Part shown: positions 35,795 to 44,690 of the stretch, piece by piece
Layout of the letters: each line of letters starts with the position of its first letter
How positions within the stretch are numbered: the stretch's first letter is position 1
DNA from: Anastrepha obliqua
Lineage: Eukaryota > Arthropoda > Insecta > Diptera > Tephritidae
Assembly (NCBI RefSeq): GCF_027943255.1
Contig: NC_072893.1
Location: 42,802,001 to 42,866,000 of the forward strand
Direction of reading: 5' to 3'
Length of the DNA stretch: 64,000 bases
Translations under genes and position numbers: made by a program
Notes under the pieces: model-generated
Told to the model about the DNA's origin: nothing
The model's input: the letters and a program-made list of their open reading frames with translations, nothing else
Databases searched by the model: none

Positions 35795-36590
35795 ATGCCT
35801 GGTTTGTGTGGGTTAAAAGCTGATCCCAACCAATTCAAAATTCAATGTACCCGGAGCAGTGAACTTTTTACTGTGAGCTGTGCGGGCATTTCTGCTGCCG
35901 ATGTGGAGTTTTTAATCAGCTGTAATCGACAATTCTTTTATGTAAATTGTGCTGCTACCCATCGGAGGTCTATCCGCACTCCTCCTCCGTTAGCTTGCGA
36001 TGGTAATAGCGCATTATTTACTGATATGTCGTCAAAAAATATGCCCGCATCAACGAATTCGAGCGCGCACATCTCACCGCAATAATCAGTCCCAGAAAGT
36101 AAATCTGAAATCAGCCTACAAAGAGTTTTTACAGAAATCGCTGCTCTTCAATCCGAGAATGCTCATGCTATGGCTATAATTAGTTTAAGCGGATAAGCAG
36201 TCATTGTTTAAAAAAATAATGGAATGTGTGCAGACATTCAAGAAATGCGAAATTATCAAACGGATGAAGCCTCTTCTGTCCTTGTGCAACCTAGCCGTGA
36301 GGTGAAAGACTTTAGGGTTTGTGTTCCTGCTTTTGTGTGTTAAGCAAAGAAAGCCAAAAATGCGAAAACCAAAGCAAAAAACGAGAGCCTCTATTACCAA
36401 TGACTGCCTGTCCGACGGCTGTGAATTCGCCTGCATATCCTTCTGTTAGCCATCTCTACTTATGCAAATGTACTCGGTGCTCACGCTGTTAATGCTGCTA
36501 CTGCTAATACGATCTTTTTGCGCTCTTCTGCTACTGCGAACATTGCTACTACTGGTCAGAAGGGCAATGTTAAAATTGACAACCATTTCG
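35795..36590 (+). pseudogene. LINE ORF1-like fragment (cysteine-rich finger plus helical segment)
   Basis: The frame at 35795-36085 has Cys/His spacing of a PHD-like or treble-clef finger: GLCGLKADPNQFKIQC, CAGISAADVEFLISC, FFYVNCAATHRRS. It then has a Ser/Thr/Pro-rich stretch (PPPLACDGNS, SSAHISPQ) and a TAA. Past the stop another frame gives a helical run (ISLQRVFTEIAALQSEN) near 36110. Finger plus coiled coil is the layout of ORF1 proteins of several insect LINEs. It is not tied to any particular RT in this window. Confidence 0.5.
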
Positions 36591-36594
36591 CAGT

Positions 36595-36850
36595 TAATAG
36601 CTTCATGTAAATGGCGAACGCTATCGAGCCATGTTGACTGAATTTTTTTTCCAAGAATTAATCAACTAAAAATGAACGACATTTGGTTCCAACAAAACGG
36701 CGCGCTTAACAATCGATTTATTCCAATATTCAAACCCCCATTGCCCAGATTTATTGGAAAAAGTTATCAAAAATTGATCTGAACGAATGGACGAAGTAAC
36801 TCGTAGCGACGCCGGACATATACCGGATATTCAAGAGGATTTAAAAAGCA
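36595..36850 (+). pseudogene. DD41D mariner core remnant
   Basis: Reads VNGERYRAMLTEFFFQEL from about 36606, MNDIWFQQNGA near 36672 (second catalytic Asp changed to Asn), then a shift to TIDLFQYSN and a C-terminal stretch VIKN, SERMDEV, RSDAGHIPDI near 36765-36830. Strongly decayed. No ends found. Confidence 0.65.
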
Positions 36851-37515
36851 AATGCCATGAAGTTATCTACGAGATTATAATAGAAAAAGAAATCATTCCA
36901 ACAAAATTTCTGTTTTGTATCATCGTTTTAAGTTTTGTTTTTATTAAAGTTGTATGTACTTACATATTGCAAATATTGCGCTGCTATTATTGTGAACACA
37001 GGTGTGCATAGGTATGCATATTTCCATCCAACATTTGCGATGGCGTGCTTTTATATGCGTGCCGCGTTTTAGCAAAAAAAAAAAGAAAACAAAAAAAAAA
37101 AACAAAAAACCCACCAATTGATTGTATGCGTTCGTGTGGACGACAAAACTCAAATATGGTAGCCCTCAATCAAAATGTCGGTAAAAAGTAAGCAGAAACA
37201 ACGGTGGTCACACTTCCGCTGGCATCTCTGTAGGGAAACGCCTGCATGGGAATATTTCTTATGGCATACCAATTGTGAGGACAGTGCTTCCGATCAGAAG
37301 TTAAATGTCACAAATATTTCATGACAATCATGTCTTGTGGGAAATATTTGCATATAATTACAGTTAAAGGTAAAAAAGTGAGTAAAAAAGTCACAAGTCA
37401 TGAGTATTCTCAGGAGAGCACAGACTCATTAAAATCGAGCAAGAGAATTTAAGCATTTCTACTTTTTAGCTCCGGCACATTCATTGCCTATTTAGCTCAT
37501 TGATGTGAATTTTCG
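36851..37515. other. spacer with A-rich tract
   Basis: A-rich run at about 37074-37110. No gene recognised. Confidence 0.5.
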
Positions 37516-37519
37516 AATG

Positions 37520-37690
37520 TGAATACAAGTTTTCTGCGCTTCCTGAGAAAACACTGGACTATCAGGTCAGAAGGACTATGTGCAGCTAGCGAACTGGTAG
37601 GCCAATCACAGGCTTTGTTAAAAATATTAGCTGGTTGTGGCTGCGTTTTATTTTTTACAAGTGTCAGTAATAGTCAGGAGGCAACATCGG
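37520..37690 (-). pseudogene. I-superfamily LINE scrap, related to 62630-62705
   Basis: TTTTCTGCGCTTCCTGAGAA at 37530-37549 and TAATAGTCAGGAGG at 37668-37681 match TTTTCTGCGCTTTCCTGAGA near 62635 and TAATAGTCAGGAGG near 62684 in the same order. The latter lie in the RNase H to C-terminal linker of a minus-strand LINE. The interval here is longer and the frame is lost. Confidence 0.5.
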
Positions 37691-37734
37691 ATATTTTACT
37701 TATACATATCCGATGCTGCCTCCTGACTGTTACT
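37666..37734. other. 29 bp perfect-like hairpin, 11 nt loop
   Basis: Arms 37666-37694 and 37706-37734 are complementary at 27 of 29 positions; the loop is 37695-37705. Size resembles a small precursor-RNA hairpin. The left arm is also LINE-like (see 37520-37690), so a short inverted duplication of LINE sequence is the simpler reading. No expression evidence is available. Confidence 0.8.
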
Positions 37735-37844
37735 CTACAGAACGTATCCTACAACCTGCCTTATTTTACATTTCTATAGCTAATCCCTAGTTTTGTGGTC
37801 TTGATGCAAATATACCAATATTTCATACTTTCGTGTTTCATAAA

Positions 37845-38130
37845 TTTTAAGTCTAAACATAGTTATAGTTTTCACAGACCACTTTGAGCAAATATGAGTT
37901 TAAGTCACTACAGATAGTTAAACAAATAAATTAAAAAAAAGAGTTTAGAAATTCTAAAATGCATTCTTTGACATCCAAAATCCAAGCGGATAGAATTCTA
38001 GAACTCGAGATTTCATTAAATTCTCTTAAAGCGCGGGCAATAGGAGAATTACGCGCTTAATTCGTGTTAAGTAATTTAAGATGAAATAATTAGAATAAGA
38101 ATGTAAGTTTTGCGTATTAAGTAAGGTGTC
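37845..38130 (-). mobile_element. CR1/Jockey-like LINE 3' end, second copy
   Basis: Closely parallels 15075-15320: shared words include ACAGACCACTT, TCTTAAAGC, GAATTACGCGC and AATTCGTGTTAAG in the same order. Only the 3' UTR is retained, a typical 5'-truncated LINE insertion. Confidence 0.8.
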
Positions 38131-38835
38131 TCGTATGTTGGGTAGAGGTTTTTTTTAATATACTGCTCTTAATTTTTTAATAACATTCACAGAAATTTCA
38201 AATCGGAGGGCTAGTGAAGTTTCGCTTTCTCAATAATGCTGGCTTCTTATAACTAACTTCCCTATTTCCTTATCTTCTATATCGGCCTTCTTTGTCATAC
38301 TGGTCTGCAAACGCCTTTTAGTTTCAACCTCATTTTATAGGCTCGTAAACACATCCGCTAACTCGTCTAGCAACTCCTGCGCGTTGTCCTTAAAAAAATC
38401 GTACGATACACCGCCAATTCTTGGGCATTTCTTTGGCTTTTTTAACATTTTTCCAACTTCTTGTTATTAGCTTGTCCGAACCGTGCATCTCAATTATATT
38501 TGAGCACTGCAAAGGCAACTGCAGTATACAGAGGGACAAGAAACGGAGTGCGCAAAGTTCAAAATAAAGATGTTGTTCACTCAAAATCCTTTTTTTTATA
38601 TAATAAAAAGGTTATTCAAAAAGGAAATTGGAATTTTATAATAACACTTTCTGGTAAATAATAAATTATAATTGTATATTAAGTGGTAAAGTTCTTAACG
38701 CGTAAATGAATGTTTAGAGAACTTGACACCAAAAACGACTATTTTTAAAAATTTGCAAATCCATAATATGACTTTTGCGGTACCTCCCGAATCCCCGAAA
38801 TGATTACTAATCCCAATACCGTATGGATACAAATC
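38131..38835. other. spacer, possible unidentified coding relic
   Basis: On the minus strand, 38400-38165 reads KDNAQELLDELADVFTSL, a stop, then KADIEDKEIGKLVIRSQ and FEISVNVIKKLRAV. It looks protein-like but I do not recognise it. Nothing else is supported. Confidence 0.3.
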
Positions 38836-38837
38836 TT

Positions 38838-39640
38838 CTTCTTCTTCTTAGTTGACCCGATAAACGCTTACGTGATTTGGGCCGAGTTTAACAAAGCGCG
38901 AACATTGGACACACCAAGTGCTTCACTTCAAGTCCTTCTCCACCTGATCTTTTTAACGCAGAGAAGGCCTTCCTCTGCTACCACCAGCTGGTACCGCATC
39001 GAATACTTTCAAAGCCGGAGCGTTTGTATCCATTCGGACGACATGACCCAGCCAACGTAGCCGCTGGATGCAACGTGCAAAGGTCCAAAAATCTTACGCA
39101 GAATCTTTCTCTCCAACACTCCAAACGTCGCTTCATCGAATGTTGTCATCGTCCAAGCTTCTGCGTCATATGTTAGGACGGGCATGATGAGAGCTCAGTT
39201 GCCTACTTAGTCCAAAGTAGCACTTGTTGGCAAGAGAGATTCTGCGTTGATTTTAAGGCTGACATTGTTATCGGTGTTAATGCTGGTTCCTAAATAAACG
39301 AAGTCTTTTACAACCTCGAAATTATAACTGTCTCGTACGATGCTCTCCAACATCAGGTTAAAGAAGTCACACGACAGCGAGTCACCCTGTCTGAAACCTC
39401 GTTTGAAACCTCGGTCCTTCCCAATTCTGACGGCGCTGCTGGTGTTGAGCAACGTCATCTTGCATAGCCGTATTAGTTTTGTGAGGATACCAAATTCAGA
39501 CATCGCGGCATACAGGGAACTCCTTTTCGTACTGTCGAATGTAGCTTTGAAATCGACGAAAAGATGGTGTGTGTCGATTTTCCTTTCATGGGTCTTTTCC
39601 AAGATTTGGCGTTTTGTAAATATTTGGTCGATGGATACAA
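38838..39640 (-). mobile_element. RTE-like LINE, second copy, RT active site deleted
   Basis: Minus strand: DQIFTKRQILEKTHERK near 39630, HHLFVDFKATFDS near 39570 (first catalytic Asp), KLIRLCKMTLLNTSS near 39480, and GFRQGDSLSCDFFNLMLESIV near 39400. It then jumps straight to NFEVVKDFVYLGTSI near 39325, so the ADD box is lost. The C-terminal domain (LERKILRKIFGPL near 39110) corresponds to the copy at 24905-25395. The 3' tail is (TTC)4 in plus orientation at about 38835-38850. Confidence 0.8.
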
Positions 39641-41786
39641 ATCTACCTCAAGGTAAACGAACAGTGATGGATCTTCGCTCGACAACCGCAACAGAAATAG
39701 GTCACCAATTTATCAGCTCTTTTAGTGTAAATCTAAAATCGAACTTAAATGAAAAATTAAAAAAAAGAAAATTTTCTTTGGCACACACTTCATTTTTCAA
39801 ATCTTCTTCTATGGTAACAAATATTTCAAAAATCGTACGCGGACTAGAGCAAAATCTACGCGTAGGTCCTCAGATAAATCTCTTATCTGGCGATTTCAGA
39901 AATCCATGCAAGAAAAAGTAAAGTATACTCAGATCGCAAGCCTTTCATATTCGCAAGCCCTTCCAATTCATACCAGCTTCGCAACAGATAACCAAATTAA
40001 TCATGCCCTCAAATCGGTCTCAGAAAAGTTTTTTTTATTTTCACGGTAATTTGACAATAGTGACTGAATAGTTAACAGCAGATTTTACAGACTCAGTCAA
40101 AGCAACACAACCACCAATAGCGATCTGTACTTCGGAAATTCCGTCTAAGCAAATACGTCATCTGTTTTTGAACTTTTGACAAAACAGCATAAATCGACTT
40201 TTTAGTTTCGAATTAATATTTAAACTTTAATTAATCGCATGTGTAGCCAAGAATTCTTTCAATAAGACTTTAAATAATATATTTTAAGACTCGACGAAAG
40301 GCAAGAATTTAACGCCCTAAAAGCAACTTCTGCATCGACAAAATTTTTTTTTTAATATAATAGTCGTCAAATAAAATCATGCTTGTGAAGCTAGTGAGCA
40401 ATGATAATTTCTCTACTCATTTCAGAGTACATTTCAAAACATCCCACTGTGCTTTGCTGCATACTTATATTTGGTCCATCCCACATTCACTCATACGTAT
40501 TCAAAAATGTCCTTTTAATAGCTTCGCAAAATCTTTGCGCCAACATTTTTCAGCACACAACTTTCCCCAAAAGCAGTATCACTTTACTTGCTGACATTTG
40601 ACAGGTCTGAGTTTAATGACGCATGACAGATGGTTATAACTGTGTAACTACATAAAACTGTGTGTGAGTGAGACAGCACGCTGTTTATTGAATCTTATAA
40701 GGCATTAAAAATGAAAGTAATGGCCGGCAAAAGTCGCTTAGAGAATATGAGAGCGTTTGACTAAACAATAAAAATAGAAAGGAAGAAGGAGTAAATGAGT
40801 GAATAATATTTTATTGCGGAAAAGAGAGCGAGAGCATGAATTGTGTTTGTAAATCGTCAAAGCCGATACAAATTACGGTTTTCTCAAAATTGGTGTGTTG
40901 TGTTTGTGTTTATTGTACATATTTGGTGCTTTTATTGCAAACCAACCTTTCTTGTCGAATTGGTATTTCTGAAAGAATTTGCTGGTAGTTTAAATTTTTT
41001 TTTGATTGGTGTAAAAACTGTGAATAGCTTGATGAATGACTTGTGCTTTGACTATAACCAATATATACATAAACCCAGCAAGTGACTGGCATACTAATGA
41101 GGGATAACCCTGGGAAGTATTCAACGAAAACAAGCCTGCCAGGGAAAATGATGCTATGCTCGCTTTCGCTAAATAAATAAATCTTAAGTAAATATGATGC
41201 ATAGAGAATTTAAAAAAGGTTGCCCTTTGATAGAATTTTTAGTAAGACTTCAAATGGAAAAATGAACTGAATAGAAATATTCACGAATTCAGTAAGCAAT
41301 GCTGAGCTGCTAGCAAGCAATTGACATGAAGTGTGCGTGTGTGTGACTTACGTCAAAAAAAGTTTTAGGGGATGTCAACTAGACGAGCCAGCATGGAATG
41401 AGATTGGTTGCGCAACACGAGTCCTTAAAACGTGCAGGCAATTTTACTATTTTAAAAATATCAGCAAAGCGTATTTCTGACTCTAGAGATGAAACCCAGC
41501 AAATGCATCACATCAACCAACAAATTAAGGCAAAATTATACAAGACTGTCAGCATACGGGAAACTTCAAAGCCTTCAATTATTAAACAGTAAAGCAAATT
41601 ATAGAAAACCAACGAAAATTTAAGTAAAAAATTAATTGAGTGAAATTAGAAAATAATAGTAAATAAAGTTATAATAAAAACAGGTTAAGAGAGAAATTTA
41701 AAAAAGCAACAATAAAGAAATACTAATATAAAAACAAGCCAAGCAAATGCCAACAAATTCATCGCATGGAAAGATATTTGCATGTA
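39641..41786. other. spacer, no gene recognised
   Basis: An open frame around 39640-39921 continues past the LINE start, but its peptide has no known motif. The rest is AT-rich with short chance frames. Confidence 0.5.
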
Positions 41787-42720
41787 AAGGGTGGTTAAAT
41801 TTCAAGGGCCGATGTTGAATGTAAACCACACCTAAAAGTCAAGTTTTTTCTGCATTTCATTTGACATTTTTCAATTTCAGACTAACTCAATTTGAACCTT
41901 GGAAACATACACAATCGAGCAACGCGTTATAGTTATTCAAGCTTATTATGAAAATGGGCGTTCAAATCAAAACGGGCGTTCGAAGAAAATCATCTTCAGT
42001 GATGAGGCACATTTTCTGCTCAGTGGATTCGTCAATAAGCAGAATTGCCGCTTGCCGCATTTGGGCGAATGATAATCCAAGAGTGATTGCCGAAAAACCA
42101 ATGCACCCACAAAGAGTGACTGTTTGGTGCGGTTTATGGGCCGGTGGCATCATTTGTATTTTTTCCCAAATAACCCCCGTCAGGCAGTTACTGTGAATAG
42201 TGTTCGCTATCGTGAGATGATAACGAACTGTTTATGGCCCGAATTGGAAGATATAGATGTGGGCGATATGTGGTTTCAACAGGACGGTGCCACTTGTCAC
42301 ACAGCTAACGAAACAATCGCTCTTTTGCGCGAAAAATTTGATGGCCGAATGATCTCATTTCGCGGCGATGTCAATAGGCCGCCAAAATCATGTTATTTGA
42401 CACCGTTGGACTTCTTCCTTTGGGGTTATTTGAAAGAAAAGGTGTACGTCGATAAGCCAGCAACAATTCAAGACCTAAGGGATGAGATCATTCGGCACAT
42501 TAACGCCATAGAACCTCAATTATGCCTCAGCGTCATCGAAAATTCGGACCATGGGATGGAAGTGTGCCGCCGAAGCCGCGGCGGCCATTTGGCCAATATT
42601 TTGTTCCATATGTAATTGAGCTATACCAATATTATCATAATAAAAAGGAATGACACTAATTTCTAAAAAAATTGTATTTTATGCAAAATCCACACCGGCT
42701 CTTGAAACTTAACCACCCTT
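41787..42720 (+). mobile_element. rosa-like DD41D mariner copy B (934 bp)
   Basis: TA at 41785-41786 and 42721-42722, inverted ends AAGGGTGGTTAAATTTCAAG and AAGGGTGGTTAAGTTTCAAG. After a damaged N-terminus the gene jumps near 41985 to KKIIFSDEAHFLLSGF, the same acceptor point as copy A. The frame at 42124-42615 is open and keeps DMWFQQDGATCHTANET and YLTPLDFFLWGYLKEKV with 41 residues between the aspartates, then VYVDKPATIQDLRDEI and GGHLANILFHM. A duplicated CCGCTTGCCGCATTTGGG stretch near 42047 breaks the upstream frame. Confidence 0.9.
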
Positions 42721-43370
42721 TATTTTCCGCCGCGTGCGAACCAACATTGCCTTGTAAGAAGAAGCATTGCTCTTCGTTTCCGCTTAGATGTTGTTGAGAA
42801 TTCAGACGCCATGCCTGTGCTTTGTGTATATTTTTAGATATTCTTTGACATGTGTACATATATACATACATCCTGCCAAGTTTTTATGTATATATATATA
42901 TTTATATTCTCGTTTTATTTGTAGCGTTTATTTGCGGCATGAGTGGGATGAGTGCCAATATCTTTGCCATGAAACGTACATAAATACATGCATAAATAAT
43001 ATAGCGATGTGCTTATACGGGTACCTTACACTCAAGCCATAAAAAAAAAAATAAACTTCTTGCATTTTCAAAGAAATTTTAAACCTTGACTTACAACTAC
43101 CTCAAAATATAATATTTGCTTCCACTGTTTTTCTGATGTTCGCAGCGGTAAACGCCTCGCGAAATAGACAGTTCTAAAATAATTCGGAATAAGGTTTGAA
43201 CATCTGTAAATGCATCCACAATAGTGCAATAGGGAATTTGTGTTTCTTCACATTTGTGTATTTTTTTTGTCGTAGATGTCAGTATTTGGTCCACATTCAC
43301 GGTATATTAGACCCGTTTTGCTTTACTGGGTATATTTGGAGAAAACTGCTGCTAAGGCTTATCCAAATAC
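42721..43370. other. spacer, no gene recognised
   Basis: TATATA-rich patch at 42885-42905. Nothing else is supported. Confidence 0.5.
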
Positions 43371-43373
43371 TTA

Positions 43374-43570
43374 TCAATGAAAGAAAATATCGCGAGTGGT
43401 ATGAACACTTGCAGATTGGCGATTTTGATGGCGAAAACTGGCATATGTTTTGTTACGCATTTGATCGCAACATTTACCCATAGCATCGTCACCGAAAGCC
43501 GTCCCAATCTTGCGAATGGTTTCCACCTGGCTATCGCCCAGTTTCAGGCAAAATTTTATGCACACAGTAA
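43374..43570 (-). pseudogene. mariner N-terminal scrap
   Basis: The minus-strand frame from 43565 reads MCIKFCLKLGDSQVETIRK, then IGTAFGDDAMG. This is the start of a D34D mariner transposase (IKFC-KLG-ETI pattern). After about 32 codons the resemblance stops. No ends found. Confidence 0.6.
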
Positions 43571-43749
43571 AAAATGATGGCTTATATTTAATACCAGTTG
43601 CTATTGAATTTATACAATTTTGGAATTAAATTTGATGTTTAATTCTAAAAAGTTTTATTTTAAGACGATGAAATATTCTTGCAATTATTTTAAATCCAAA
43701 ATGGGTTTAAAACAAAACTTTAATTGATGCTGAGCGTTGCGTTTGTGAA

Positions 43750-44000
43750 ATTTAATACCTATTAGATTTAACGTAAGACCAAAAAAACATTAAAATGCTC
43801 TCTTTAATGTTTCAAGCTATTTTGGTTTCAGTTTAAGTTTCAATTATATTCAATTTAAAATTTATTGGTTTAAAAGTAAAACAAAAAAGTATTAAAAAAT
43901 TGTCTCACTCTCAATTAATTTCAATGTACTCTGAACTTCAGTATTATTTGATTTAAAGTAAAACCAAGAAAGTATTAAAAAATTCTCTCACTCTCAGTGC
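43750..44000. repeat. three degenerate direct repeats
   Basis: Units near 43760, 43868 and 43950 share a T-GATTTAAAGTAAAACCAA core, then AAGTATTAAAAAATTCTCTC. Spacing is about 105 and 83 bp. Origin unknown. Confidence 0.55.
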
Positions 44001-44059
44001 CATTTTTTCCACTATTCTAGAAGCATTTTTTTTAAAGTGAAATACCACGCGGAGGGAAA

Positions 44060-44215
44060 GCGATGATAGCGAGGTAATTTCTGAAGAAGATTTTCGTTTT
44101 TTTCAAAACTGCATAGTTAAAGACGAACTGAATCTGGTGCAGCAGAAATTGCGAAACACGTTAAAATCGAGACAAAAATGTATCGCAACTGCGTGGAATG
44201 TTTTGGAAATATGAA
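44060..44215 (+). CDS. candidate exon of an unidentified gene (relic)
   Basis: A frame of about 50 codons from 44046 to a TGA near 44212 has a distinctly protein-like peptide: ESDDSEVISEEDFRFF, then VKDELNLVQQKLRNTLKS. The acidic start followed by a charged helix is not a transposase motif I know. A T-rich tract ending in CTATTCTAG lies upstream near 44018. It may belong with the next block at 44459. Low confidence because there is no ATG and no known family. Confidence 0.3.
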
Positions 44216-44458
44216 AGCAGTGTGGAACAAATTTTTATTGCTGCGAGTGGCGGTTCTAATTTGGAAACTGTACAGAATGGACGTCTGAAGTAATACCTTA
44301 TTTGATTTTCTTAAAGTTGCTGCCATCCACTGCCAGTGGACGCGAACAAAAAAAAAGCAAAATTCCAAAAATCTGTCGACAGTTTTATTTTTGAAAACGT
44401 AATTTACTATAAATTTTTTGTTCTTAATGGGCTTAAATAAAAAAATTTGTTTTTACAG

Positions 44459-44690
44459 CTTAGAAGAATATAAAATAACGTCTGGTCAGCCCACAATCGT
44501 TGCAGTTGGACAAGACAAAGCCACAATTTGCCAATATTTTATAACAATTGATGGTAAAAAGATAGCAGTTCCCGAGCATTATGAATTTAGGCAAGTTTTT
44601 GACTTGTATTTTAAAGTATTTTACGTATTTAATATACAGTTTGATGTAACTTATATATATGTTGTCGATAACGAAATTAGCATAAGCATA
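44459..44690 (+). CDS. candidate exon of an unidentified conserved-looking protein, cut by a LINE
   Basis: Preceded by an acceptor-like TTTGTTTTTACAG ending at 44458. The frame reads LEEYKITSGQPTIVAVGQ, ITIDGKKIAVPEHYEF, then FDLYFKVFYVFNIQF. The layout (short hydrophobic strand, Gly, then FKVFYVFNI) resembles a segment in uncharacterised insect and fish proteins; I cannot name the family. Homology to the LINE begins near 44690, where this frame is truncated. Could be a host gene relic or a domesticated element. Confidence 0.35.

Noticed and set aside
43379..43440. Plus-strand mariner-like words REWYEHLQIGDFDGEN
   Set aside because: Overlaps the better-supported minus-strand mariner N-terminus; a short resemblance on the opposite strand is probably chance.
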